A program made the position numbers and the translations under genes. A DNA stretch of 64,000 bases from contig JAFUWG010000048.1 of assembly GCA_017483605.1 (NCBI GenBank), positions 62,001 through 126,000 of the forward strand. The letters run 5' to 3'. Positions within the stretch are counted from its first letter, which is position 1. Each line of letters begins with the position of its first letter. The notes beneath the pieces were generated by a model. It saw only the letters and a program-made list of their open reading frames with translations, was not told the DNA's origin and did not search any database. The DNA comes from Bacteroidaceae bacterium. GTDB lineage: Bacteria; Bacteroidota; Bacteroidia; Bacteroidales; Bacteroidaceae. Below, piece by piece: positions 10,369-20,100 of this stretch.

Positions 10369-13300
10369 ATGAAAAATCATAATATTCACACAGGCTTCTT
10401 CCGCCTCGGTATAGGTCTCATGATGTTATCAGGAGCGACCGTCCTCATTGCACAAGAAGCAGAAGAAGCACCAGCCAAACCAACTCGAGCAAGGGTTGAG
10501 ACGGCTCCTAAATATGAGATGAAGGAGGTGAGCGGCTACGTCTATGATGCTGCTACCAAGACACCTCTCGACGGTGCCAAAGTGCAGGCATACGGCAACA
10601 ACCGCTATTCTGTCATGACAGGCGAAGACGGCAAATACACGCTGCAAGTGCCAGTTTTCATCAATTCTCTCTATGTAACCGTACCAGAGTACAACGATGT
10701 GCAAGTCAGTTTCGACGGACCGACGGCACCTGCTGTTGGACTCTATAGCAGCAAATTCAACGCTGTTTATTCAACTACCACGGACATCACCGCCAAAGGT
10801 AAAGCCGAACTGAACAACTCGTCAGCCATCATCATTGACGAAGAGATAGACGCTAAACTTGCTGGCGACCTTCATGCCATCAACCGTGGAGGTCAGCGCG
10901 GTCAAGGCGTGGCGATGTTCATCCGTGGTCTTAATTCGCTCAACATCAACGCTCAACCACTCATCATCCTCGATGGAATGATGATGGATCCACAACTCGA
11001 CCGTACCAGCATTCACGACGGATTCTTCAACAATATCCTTGCTGGCATCGACCCTGAGGATGTTGAATCTATTGAAGTACTGAAGAACGCCACCGCTCTT
11101 TATGGCGCCCGAGGCGGCAATGGTGTTGTCATCATCAACACCAAGCGTGGTCGTTCCATGGCAACCAAAATCAATGTGAGTGCCAATGCCGGCTTTGAGG
11201 TGGCTCCATCTTATCCCGACATGATGAACGCCAGCCAGTACCGCACTTATGTCAGCGACCTCATCGGTACGACCGAGTACGGTTCCCTGCACTCCACATC
11301 CAGTACGTCCATCCCATTCCTCAACAACAATCCATCCTACTACTGGTATCCCATGTACCACAATGATACCGACTGGTCTGATGGCCTCTATCGCACAGCA
11401 GCCACACAGAACTACAAGGTGAATGTGCAAGGTGGTGATGACGTGGCGATGTATAATCTCTCATTGGGTTACACCAACTCACAGTCAACTGCCAAGGAGA
11501 ATGATTTCGACCGTTTGAACATCCGTTTCAACACCGACATCAACCTCATCAAGAACCTCTCCACACAACTTGACCTCTCCTACTCCAAGTTCTCCAACAA
11601 TCTGAGAGACAACGGATGGGCAGAGTCCTATGCCACCAGCACCGTTTCTTCCCCCAACGTGCTCGGTCTCATCCAGTCGCCCTTCCTTTCGAGGTATGGC
11701 TACTACACAGGCGACGACGGTCAACTACACCTCTCGTCAGTCTATGCAGGCAAGTATGTGGACGACGCCAACTACCCCTTTAACTACGCTTCTGCCTATG
11801 GCACCAACGCCGCTCTTGCCAACCCCTATTGGATTCTACAAAACGGCGACGGCAACAACAAGAACCATCAGGAAGTGACGCAGTTCAACCTCAACATCAT
11901 GCCCAAGTGGGAAATCAACAAGCACCTCAACCTGACCAACCGCTTTGCCTATCAGTTGAACCGCTCGAATGAGAAGTACTATCTGCCAGAAGCAGGTATT
12001 CCAGTTTTCAACTACGAGGGTTACGGCGATGTGACTTCGGTGGTGAAGTCCCTTTTCTCTAAAGAGACCTCCATCTATGAAGACTTCCGCATCAACTGGT
12101 CAGCCAACTACGGTCAGCATGACGTGCTCGCCTTCGGTGGTGTACGCTTCACCAGCAACAGTTTCTCCGACTCCTACATGCGTTCTTACAATGCAGGCAA
12201 CGACAAGATGCCTGACCAGAAGAACTCCAACGCTTTCCGTTCTGTGGAAGGAGACCAGGATTCTTGGAACAATCTTGCCTATTACCTCCATGCACGTTGG
12301 GCAATCAAGAACACCTACTTCCTCGAAGGCACCTTCTCTGCCGAGACCTCTTCACGCTTCGGCGACAAGACCGAAGAAGGCTTGAAGTTGTTCGGCGTCA
12401 AGTGGGGTCTTTTCCCAAGCCTTCAGGCCGGATGGGTTATCTCCAACGAAAAGTGGATGCAGAAACTCCGTGGCATCAACAACCTGAAATTCACCGTGGG
12501 TTACGACGAGTCAGGTAACGACAACATCGACTATGCTGCAGCACGTACCTACTTCAAGTCCTACACCTACCTCAAGACCGCTACAGCCCTCCAACTTGCT
12601 AACATCGAGAATCCCGCCATCCAATGGGAAACCACTCGTCGTTGGAACATTGGTCTGAACGGTTCATTCCTCAACAACCGTCTTCAGGCAGGTGTTGACT
12701 TCTACATCGCCAACACCGACAATCTTGTCACCTACAAGACCATCAACTACCTTTCTGGCTTGGCAGGCTACCTCAGCAACGACGGCTCGCTCCGCAACAC
12801 AGGTGTGGACGTGAAAGCAAACGCCATCCTCGTCAACACCAAGGACTTCAAGTGGCAGTTGGGTCTCTCGTTGGGTCACTACAAGAACAAACTGACCTCC
12901 TTACCTGAGGGCGACTACACCCAGAAGATTTACGGAGCCGAAGTGCTCACTGCTGTGGGCAACCCTGTCGGAGTGTTCTACGGTTACAAGACCGCAGGTG
13001 TCTTCTCAACTGATGGTGAGGCATCTTCTGCCACCACCGCCACCGCAGACGGCTACCTCAAGTATCCTACCGGCATCACCAAGAATCCTTATCGCAACTT
13101 CTCCGCTGGAGACGTTCACTTCATTGACCAGAACGGCGACGGCATCATCAATGAGAGCGACAAGACCATTATTGGTGACCCCAACCCCGACATTTACGGT
13201 ACCATCTACACCAATCTCAGTTACAAGCGCTGGAGTCTCGACATCAACTTCAAGTACTCGCTGGGCAACGACATCTACAACTACCAGCGTTCACAACTCG

Positions 13301-13683
13301 AGTCGCTCAACACCTTCTACAACCAGACCACTGCGGCTGTCAACCGCTGGACATACGAAGGCGACAACGCTCTCCTGCCACGTGTCATGTCGAAAGACTC
13401 TGAGAGTTGGGTAGATAACGAGCGTTTCTCCGACCGCTGGATTGAAGACGGCTCATACCTCAAACTGAAGAAGGTACGTCTCTCCTACGAGTTGCCTCTC
13501 AACGCCTCATGGATTCAGGGACTCACCATCTGGGCAGAGGCAAACAACCTCGTCACCCTCACCAAGTACACAGGCAAGGACCCAGAGTTCTCTTGTGGCA
13601 ACAGTGTGCTCTATCAGGGCATCGATGCAGGTTTGCTCCCCAGCAACCGTTCTTTCAACCTCGGTCTTAAAATCAACTTGTAA
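10369..13683 (+). CDS. SusC/RagA-family TonB-linked outer membrane protein (second)
   Basis: This 1104-residue SusC-type transporter has a signal peptide of about 29 residues (VLIAQ), then a charged linker rich in E, A and P. A CarboxypepD_reg-like domain follows (about 53-115, VSGYVYDAATKTPLDGAKV). Plug motifs are RGLNSLNINAQPLIILDG near 183 and VLKNATALYGARGGNGVV near 240. The beta-barrel ends in FNLGLKINL. A calcium-loop-like DQNGDGIINESD sits near residue 922. It differs widely from the first SusC in the window, so the locus probably houses two different transport complexes and not a recent duplication. It is paired with the SusD gene 12 bp downstream. Confidence 0.95.
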   Translation: MKNHNIHTGFFRLGIGLMMLSGATVLIAQEAEEAPAKPTRARVETAPKYEMKEVSGYVYDAATKTPLDGAKVQAYGNNRYSVMTGEDGKYTLQVPVFINSLYVTVPEYNDVQVSFDGPTAPAVGLYSSKFNAVYSTTTDITAKGKAELNNSSAIIIDEEIDAKLAGDLHAINRGGQRGQGVAMFIRGLNSLNINAQPLIILDGMMMDPQLDRTSIHDGFFNNILAGIDPEDVESIEVLKNATALYGARGGNGVVIINTKRGRSMATKINVSANAGFEVAPSYPDMMNASQYRTYVSDLIGTTEYGSLHSTSSTSIPFLNNNPSYYWYPMYHNDTDWSDGLYRTAATQNYKVNVQGGDDVAMYNLSLGYTNSQSTAKENDFDRLNIRFNTDINLIKNLSTQLDLSYSKFSNNLRDNGWAESYATSTVSSPNVLGLIQSPFLSRYGYYTGDDGQLHLSSVYAGKYVDDANYPFNYASAYGTNAALANPYWILQNGDGNNKNHQEVTQFNLNIMPKWEINKHLNLTNRFAYQLNRSNEKYYLPEAGIPVFNYEGYGDVTSVVKSLFSKETSIYEDFRINWSANYGQHDVLAFGGVRFTSNSFSDSYMRSYNAGNDKMPDQKNSNAFRSVEGDQDSWNNLAYYLHARWAIKNTYFLEGTFSAETSSRFGDKTEEGLKLFGVKWGLFPSLQAGWVISNEKWMQKLRGINNLKFTVGYDESGNDNIDYAAARTYFKSYTYLKTATALQLANIENPAIQWETTRRWNIGLNGSFLNNRLQAGVDFYIANTDNLVTYKTINYLSGLAGYLSNDGSLRNTGVDVKANAILVNTKDFKWQLGLSLGHYKNKLTSLPEGDYTQKIYGAEVLTAVGNPVGVFYGYKTAGVFSTDGEASSATTATADGYLKYPTGITKNPYRNFSAGDVHFIDQNGDGIINESDKTIIGDPNPDIYGTIYTNLSYKRWSLDINFKYSLGNDIYNYQRSQLESLNTFYNQTTAAVNRWTYEGDNALLPRVMSKDSESWVDNERFSDRWIEDGSYLKLKKVRLSYELPLNASWIQGLTIWAEANNLVTLTKYTGKDPEFSCGNSVLYQGIDAGLLPSNRSFNLGLKINL

Positions 13684-13695
13684 TTCAGAACAATC

Positions 13696-15834
13696 ATGAA
13701 GAATATATTTAGAAATATAGCCATCGCATCCGTCGTTGCCACAGGACTTGTGGCAACCTCCTGCGAGGACATGATGACAGTAGACACCGGTGACAAGGCA
13801 TACGTGAATGCACAAGACACGCTCTATTCCTACCTGGGTATCATGCGAGCCATGCAGGATGTGGCAGAGCGTCAGGTCATCCTTGGTGAAATCCGTGGCG
13901 ACCTTGTGGTTTCCACCGACTACACCACCGACACCCTCTACGCCATCTCCAACTTCGACAACCCACAGGATCAGTCGTGCTCCATGCTGCAAGTGTCTGA
14001 CTATTATAACGTCATCAACAACTGCAACTTCTACCTCTACAATGCCGACACTTCTGCTGTGAAGTCCAACATTAAGTACATGGTGCCCGAGTACGCCCAA
14101 GTGAAAGCCGTTCGTGCGTGGGCATACCTCCAACTCGTCAAGAACTACAAGGAGGTGCCCTACATCACCGAGCCTATCAGCAACCTCGGCATCATCGAGA
14201 ACTTCAACTACTCCGCCAACCTTGTCAACAAAGACAACCTCGTGGACAAACTCATCGAAGACGGTTTGCTCAATTTTGTCGATACCCAATATCCACAGTA
14301 TGGCTCTGCCTCCGACCCTATCGGCAAGTGGAACAACGGTAACACTGACATTGAGTCACGCCTCCTCTTCATTCCTATCCGCCTCGTGCTTGGCGACCTC
14401 TACCTCCTGCGTGGTGCCTCCACCAGCGACTACGAGAAAGCCGCACAATACTACTACGACTATCTGAAGAACGAAACCACGCCACTTGGCACCCAGTATT
14501 GTACCGCACAGACACTCCGCAGCGGTGCCAACAGTTATTCCGCATTCGGCAACTGGGGTCGCTGGGCAGCCTCCTACACGGCAGCCAGCAACTCCGATGT
14601 CATTTCCGTCATCCCTGGCTCTGCCAATGCCGGACTTGGCAAGATGCTCACCCGCGTGGCTGACATCTTTGGCTACACTCCGTCTTCTTCACAGTCTTCT
14701 GAGAACAGCACAGAGACCAATGACGATGGCGAACAGACGAACAAGACCGATGCCAACGGCAACGAAATTTTCGAGTCGTCAGGTGCCATCACCGTCACTC
14801 GCAACTACCGTCGCCAGTATGGTCCTTCCAATGCCTACCAGGATGTCGTGAATGGTCAGACCTATGTTTACTACTCTGGTCTTCAGACCACTACCCCTAC
14901 CCCATCCTACATCCAGAACTGCGATGCCCGCTACGGTTCATCGGTAGAAGACCTCACCTACGAAGGAGAAGGTTACCCACTCTGTAGCAAAGCATCCCGT
15001 GGAAACAACTTCTACTACACCATCCCTATCTACCGCAAGTCACTCATCTGGCTCCGACTGGCTGAAGCCATCAACCGTGCTGGCTATCCAGAGTTCGCCT
15101 TCGCAGTCCTGAAGGATGGTATCAATCAGTACACCCTCCCCGAGGTAGTTGAAGACTACACCACTTCCGCACATCTCGACGAGCAGGGCGACACCATCTG
15201 GACCTGGAACCGCGACTCCACGCGTGTCACTGGCTTCGTGCAAGACACCACCTACTTCCATCGTCTCGACTACGGAACCTATGGTGCCATGTACTACGTG
15301 ACCGACTCCACACGCCTGCAGAAGTTCAATTCGCTCCTTAATTTCAAGGACGAAATCTGGAACTCCACCTACGGCATCCACGCCAAGGGAACAGGTCTGG
15401 CACGCTACACACAAGGCAACAACGCAGTTCTCTGGTCATCAGCCGACGAGGGAGCCATCGCCACCAGCATCGCTGGCTATCGCGACTCCGTTTACTACGA
15501 CTACTCGAAGTTGCTGCTCGCCCAGGGCATCAACGTCGGCACAGCCAGCCAAGAGGCCATCATCAATGCTGTCGAAAACATCATCGTTGACGAGTTGGCA
15601 TTGGAGACAGCCTTCGAAGGCAACCGCTTCACCGACCTCGTCCGCATTGCTGAGCACAAGAATGCTTCTGGCTACAACGGCACCGATTGGCTTGCCAACA
15701 AGATTGCCAACCGTGGCTCGAAGGCTGCCACCAGCACGGCTGCCGCTGTGGAGAACTTCGATGCGTCCATCTATGCCAAGTTGCAGGACACCAGCCATTG
15801 GTACTTTGCCCTGCCTGCATGGACGGGAAAGTAG
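13696..15834 (+). CDS. RagB/SusD-family nutrient uptake lipoprotein (second)
   Basis: This 712-residue protein has a lipobox VATSC (Cys23) followed by EDMMTVDTGD. SusD-like helical blocks include RAWAYLQLVKNYKEVPYIT near residue 140 and SLIWLRLAEAINRAGYPEFA near 448. The C-terminal signature LALETAFEGNRFTDLVRIAEH lies near 634, equivalent to the usual ERxxEFxGEGxRWxDLxR block. It is longer than typical SusD proteins because of an S/T/N/Q-rich insert near 335-365. It is the partner of the SusC gene just upstream and the last gene of the uptake locus; a strong terminator follows within 50 bp. Confidence 0.93.
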   Translation: MKNIFRNIAIASVVATGLVATSCEDMMTVDTGDKAYVNAQDTLYSYLGIMRAMQDVAERQVILGEIRGDLVVSTDYTTDTLYAISNFDNPQDQSCSMLQVSDYYNVINNCNFYLYNADTSAVKSNIKYMVPEYAQVKAVRAWAYLQLVKNYKEVPYITEPISNLGIIENFNYSANLVNKDNLVDKLIEDGLLNFVDTQYPQYGSASDPIGKWNNGNTDIESRLLFIPIRLVLGDLYLLRGASTSDYEKAAQYYYDYLKNETTPLGTQYCTAQTLRSGANSYSAFGNWGRWAASYTAASNSDVISVIPGSANAGLGKMLTRVADIFGYTPSSSQSSENSTETNDDGEQTNKTDANGNEIFESSGAITVTRNYRRQYGPSNAYQDVVNGQTYVYYSGLQTTTPTPSYIQNCDARYGSSVEDLTYEGEGYPLCSKASRGNNFYYTIPIYRKSLIWLRLAEAINRAGYPEFAFAVLKDGINQYTLPEVVEDYTTSAHLDEQGDTIWTWNRDSTRVTGFVQDTTYFHRLDYGTYGAMYYVTDSTRLQKFNSLLNFKDEIWNSTYGIHAKGTGLARYTQGNNAVLWSSADEGAIATSIAGYRDSVYYDYSKLLLAQGINVGTASQEAIINAVENIIVDELALETAFEGNRFTDLVRIAEHKNASGYNGTDWLANKIANRGSKAATSTAAAVENFDASIYAKLQDTSHWYFALPAWTGK

Positions 15835-15882
15835 TCGAAGCCGATTCAGAACGAACCGCTTTTACTCTTACAAATATTGGGA

Positions 15883-15919
15883 AACCTCGAAGGCTCGAAA
15901 GGGTCTTCGAGGTTTTTTT
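15883..15919 (+). terminator. Intrinsic terminator of the SusCD/FAS1 locus
   Basis: A perfect 10-bp stem, AACCTCGAAG (15883-15892) with CTTCGAGGTT (15905-15914), has a 12-nt loop and runs into an uninterrupted T tract to 15919. It lies 48 bp after the second SusD stop. Repeat copy 1 begins only 4 bp after the T tract. Confidence 0.9.
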
Positions 15920-15923
15920 GTAT

Positions 15924-16042
15924 GCGTTCTTAAAACTAAAGTTATCTCTTATAAAATTAAACTTAAATTTTATAAAATTGAACTTGAATTTATATAAATC
16001 TAACTTGAATTTTATAAAATCCAAGTTTAGTTTTAAGAACGC
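15924..16042 (+). repeat. 21-bp-periodic palindromic intergenic repeat, copy 1
   Basis: The element has 17-bp perfect inverted ends (GCGTTCTTAAAACTAAA and its complement TTTAGTTTTAAGAACGC). Between them lie four 21-bp units, each centred on a palindromic A+T core (ATTTTATAAAAT or ATTTATATAAAT). Orientation is called plus when the TTTATATAAA core is the third unit, as here. This is the most diverged copy: its first unit has lost the core symmetry. Both strands stay open because 21 bp is seven codons, giving the spurious heptapeptide theme N-L-N-F-I-K-L. No plausible translation start or purine ribosome site belongs to it. Confidence 0.9.
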
Positions 16043-16047
16043 TTGCG

Positions 16048-16272
16048 GCAAAAGCAGGAAAACAAAGGCGGTGAAGATGGAAAGGGGAAAGCGGTAAGGG
16101 TGGAAAGAAAAAGGCTGAGAATGTGGAGAGAAGAAGGCGGCGAAGATGGAGAGAGGAAAGCGGAGGAGATAGGAAGGTGATGAAGGTACAGGCAGGAATA
16201 TGATGAAGGTAGAGATAGGAAGAAGATGATGGTGCAGGCTGGAAGATGACGAAGGCGAAGGTGGAAAGATAA
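16048..16272. repeat. Long purine-rich tract with degenerate repeats
   Basis: About 225 bp of the plus strand are overwhelmingly A and G (GAAGATGG, GGAAAG and GAAGGCG motifs recur), with only scattered T and C. A 27-bp unit beginning GCGGTGAAGATGG at 16068 recurs with four changes at 16137 (GCGGCGAAGATGG), an offset of 69 bp. It lies between repeat copy 1 and the deoD promoter. The open frame on the opposite strand, rich in Ser, Pro, Leu and Phe, is an artefact of this composition. Function is unknown. Together with copy 1 it accounts for the 533-bp gap between genes. Confidence 0.75.
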
Positions 16273-16316
16273 ATACTTTTTAATAGGAATTGTTGTTGGA
16301 AATAAAAAAAATTGTG

Positions 16317-16324
16317 TATCTTTG
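16317..16324 (+). promoter_or_regulatory. Bacteroidetes promoter (TATCTTTG) for deoD
   Basis: TATCTTTG matches the Bacteroidetes -7 box TAnnTTTG. A TTGTTG sequence about 22 bp upstream (16290-16295) can serve as the -33 element. It is 43 bp before the deoD start codon. Confidence 0.75.
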
Positions 16325-16367
16325 CAACGACAATTCAACTAACAAAACCTATCAAACTTTTGATATT

Positions 16368-17084
16368 ATGGCAACACCTCACATTTCAGCACCTGAAGGT
16401 GCTTTCGCCAAGACACTTCTGATGCCAGGCGACCCCCTGAGAGCAAAGTTCATTGCAGAGACATTCTTGACCGACCCCAAACTGGTCACTTCCGTTCGCA
16501 ACGTGCTCGGTTACACGGGCACCTACAGGGGTGTGCCTGTGTCGGTGATGGCAAGCGGCATGGGTATGCCCAGCATCGGCATCTACTCCTACGAGTTGTT
16601 CAAGTTCTACGGCGTGGAAAACATCATCCGCATCGGTTCGGCTGGAAGTTACAAGGACTGGCTGAAAGTGATGGATGTGACGCTGGCAGAGAGTGCCGTG
16701 AGCGACTCCAGTTTCGCACTCATCCAGGGTGGCTGCAAGAGCAACCGCATCCTGCCCAATGCAGAACTGAATGCCGCCATCAAGCAGGAAGCCAAAGAAC
16801 TGGGCATTGAACTGAAAATGAGCGTAGTACACTCCAGCGATGTCTTCTATGCAGACCCGTCGCAGGGCACATGGCAGGAACTGGCAGAACGCACCGGAAG
16901 CGACTGTGTGGAGATGGAGAGTTTCGCCCTCTTCCACAACGCCAACATGCTCGGCAAGCGTGCCGCCTGTCTGCTCACCATCAGCGACTCGTTTGTCAGC
17001 CACGTGGAACTGACCTCCGAGGAGCGTCAAAACTCGTTCACCGAAATGATGACGCTGGCACTCGAGACAGCCATCAAATTGTAA
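16368..17084 (+). CDS. deoD: Purine-nucleoside phosphorylase, DeoD type
   Basis: This 238-residue enzyme cleaves purine (deoxy)ribonucleosides with phosphate to free base and sugar-1-phosphate, for salvage in the cytoplasm. Its length and sequence follow the hexameric DeoD family: N-terminus MATPHISAPEG, phosphate-binding MPGDPLRAKF, GMGMPSIGIYSYEL, IRIGSAGSY, ribose-binding VEMESFALF, and TISDSF, where the catalytic Asp is expected. The ATG at 16368 is preferred over an in-frame upstream start because it gives the canonical N-terminus and lies after the promoter. A 55-bp gap leads to the next gene, with no obvious terminator. Confidence 0.95.
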   Translation: MATPHISAPEGAFAKTLLMPGDPLRAKFIAETFLTDPKLVTSVRNVLGYTGTYRGVPVSVMASGMGMPSIGIYSYELFKFYGVENIIRIGSAGSYKDWLKVMDVTLAESAVSDSSFALIQGGCKSNRILPNAELNAAIKQEAKELGIELKMSVVHSSDVFYADPSQGTWQELAERTGSDCVEMESFALFHNANMLGKRAACLLTISDSFVSHVELTSEERQNSFTEMMTLALETAIKL

Positions 17085-17139
17085 CCCATCCATCAACTAA
17101 CCATCAAAAGAATAACCCTATCATCTGAACGAATCTGAC

Positions 17140-20100
17140 ATGAAAAAAGTGTTGCTAACTCTTCTGATGATGTCAACCGCTGTGTGGATGAACGCACAGA
17201 TGGACATCACCCGATATTACTTGTCGAACTATGGGTTTGACGAAAAATTCGACTATACCGCCGACCAATGGACCACGGTGAAAGAGGAAATCAAGGAGGT
17301 GGCAGGCTGGACAGCCGACCTCAGTGCCGGCTACACCATTGTGGGCACGTATGAGTTTGGTTTCCAGGGCACCTACAACACAGCCACCGTGCCAGCCAAA
17401 GGCTATGACGGTGAAGCGGGAGGCGGCCTTGCCATCTCGACGGGGTGGGCCCAGACCTTCATCTTCTACCAGACTGTCACCCTGCCAGCCGGCACCTACA
17501 CCATCAATGTGCCTACCTACAACGGTTCCGACAGGACGGCTGCCACCTCGCAGGTGGCATGGATTCCGTCGAGCGGCACTGCCGTGAGGTCGAAAATCAC
17601 CAGTTACCCCATCGGCGAGTGGACACTCGACCAAATCACCTTCACGCTGACCAAGACCACCACGGGCAAGATTCAGTTCGGCATGAAAGCCGCCTCCAAC
17701 GGCTCTGCCAACTCTGCCAAACTGCTGGTGGATTATGTACAGTTGCTGGGTGAGAACATGACGGTGGACAAATCGGTGCTCGAAGCGACCATTACCTCCG
17801 CCACCACCTACTACGCTGACGGAAAAGGCAATGGTGCCGCCGACCTGAAGGCTGCTATTGATGCCGCACAAAGCGTGGTGGACGACGAAGGTGCTGACCT
17901 CATCACAGTGCTGGAAGCCACCCAGACACTGAACGATGCCATCGAGACCTTCCGCAGCCAAAACATCAGCGAAGAGAATCCCAAAGACTGCACTTCCTAC
18001 ATCCAAAACCCGAGTTTTGAAGACGGGTTCAACAAGTGGACACAGACCAACCTGCAGACCCAAACCAATTCGGACTTCCCGAAGAAGGCTGGTGGAACCT
18101 ACGTGGAAAAGTGGACAGGCTCTGGCAATGTGGGCAATGCGTTGGTGAAACAGACCCTCACCAACCTGCCCAACGGCATCTATAAACTGACGGTTGCCGC
18201 CATGAACTACAGCCAAAGCAACACAACGAAGAAGAACACCGGAGCCTACATCTTTGCGGGCGAGGAAAAGGAAACGGTCTATACCCCCGACGATTACTCC
18301 GTGAAATTCACCAGCATTTCGGGCGATGTGGAAATCGGTTTCGTGGCAGAAAACGCAACTGGTAACTGGATTGCGGTGGATAACTTCCGACTCTACTTCA
18401 TCGGCTATGTGGATGCAGAGACCGTCATTGCAGAACTCAACCGCATCATCAGCGAAGCCGAGGCGTTGCAAACCAGCACGATGTCGAGGAACGCATCCGA
18501 AGAACTGAAGACCGCCATCGATGCAGCCAAACTCATCAACACAGAATCGGCAGATGCCGACATACAGACCGCTTCGCAGAATCTGCGGGCAGCCATCGCT
18601 CATGCCGAAACATCGATTGCGGAGTACAAGACGTTGCAAACTCTGGTGGCAACTGCCGAGCCGCTGCAAACCAACATGATGTCCAATGCGACTGCCGCCA
18701 CCCTCAAGTCTGCACTTGATGCCGCCAAACTCATCTCTTCGGCATCGACCGACACCGAGGTTCAGACGGCAACAGAGGCTCTGACGGCCGCCATCGTCGA
18801 TGCACAGACCTCCATTGCTGTGTATCAAGCACTCGACGAACAAATCAAGGAGGCAGAAGCCGGTTACGACGAGAGCAAGGAAGGTGCAGCCGACCTGAAA
18901 ACGGAAATCGACAAGGCCAAAGCAATGCTGGAGAACGCCGAGGCTGCATCAGAAGATGTGACGAACGAAACGGACGCATTGGCAAAGGCACTGCTGGCGT
19001 TCCATCTTGCCAACGCAACCGCTGGAACAGGCACGGCTCCGAAGGTGACCGAAACGCAGACATACGTTGCGACGGGTGCGACGGAGGCATTGGTACGTGC
19101 CACGATGACCAGCGGCGATTTGCTGGAACGCGGTGTGTGCTGGAGCACGGAGCACGAGCCGACGGTGTTGGACAACCGCACCACCAAGTCGTTCTCGCTG
19201 AAAGGCACCATCTTCCACATCAAGGGCTTGAAGCCTGCCACCGTCTATTATGTTCGTCCATACGTGATGAACAAAACCTACACGGTGGCATATGGCGACG
19301 AACTGAAAATTGTCACCCACCCCAAAGGCACCTGCACCTGGAGTTGGGACGAAGGTGCACCCACCGAGGCTGCCAACGCCCGTTGCCGCAAGGCGATGGA
19401 AGAGACCATTGCCTACTTCAACGAATGGACCGGCATCAAGGGATTCCATCTGTCTGGCCACTATGGAGCACAGACCCCGACTGCTGACTGCTCTTATGGT
19501 GGTTGGATGCGTATCGGTCCGAACGCCTCATACCAGGCCATCGGAACGGTACTGCACGAGACAGGTCACGGCGTGGGTGTAGGCACTCACTGGAGATGGT
19601 ACAACTGTAGCGACACCCGCGAACGCGAGAGCAAATACGGCAAGTGGCTCGGACGTGAGGCAAACGATGTGCTGCATTTCTTGGAGAACTACTATGGAGA
19701 CGAAGTTTACTTCACAGGAGACGCCGTGCATGGCTGGGGAACAACAGCCTCTGGAGCAAAGGGCAATGCCTCCATCTCCTACGACTGGCTGGTGAACGGA
19801 GCCGACAAGGACAAACATACTGAATTGCAATACATTGGCGGTATGTGCATCCTTCACGGACTCTTCATCGACGGTCTCTGCCCTACCGACAACGACCCGA
19901 ACGGCATCGCCGGCTACACCTACAACTTTGACGACTCGAAGAAGTACTATATCATGAACAAGGATGCGGAACGTGGTCTGGGCGAAGGGCTTGTGTATCA
20001 GCGTGCTGGAACAGGCGTCAACTGGCGACCATTCCTGGCACACGAGGAAGTGAACGACTCTGCGGCTTGGTACATCGAGTATAACCCAACCAGCGGCTAC

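Noticed and set aside
15924-16042. Regular A+T-rich repeats resembling a CRISPR array
   Set aside because: The 21-bp units are contiguous with no spacers, are themselves palindromic, and recur as whole copies at four loci; no cas genes are present.
16033-16338. 101-codon minus-strand frame rich in Ser, Pro, Leu and Phe
   Set aside because: It is the complement of the purine tract; composition alone explains the open frame.
17173-18843. 556-codon minus-strand open frame
   Set aside because: It is an antisense shadow of the secreted zincin-like gene, which has clear domains and a signal peptide; high-GC codon use keeps the opposite strand open.
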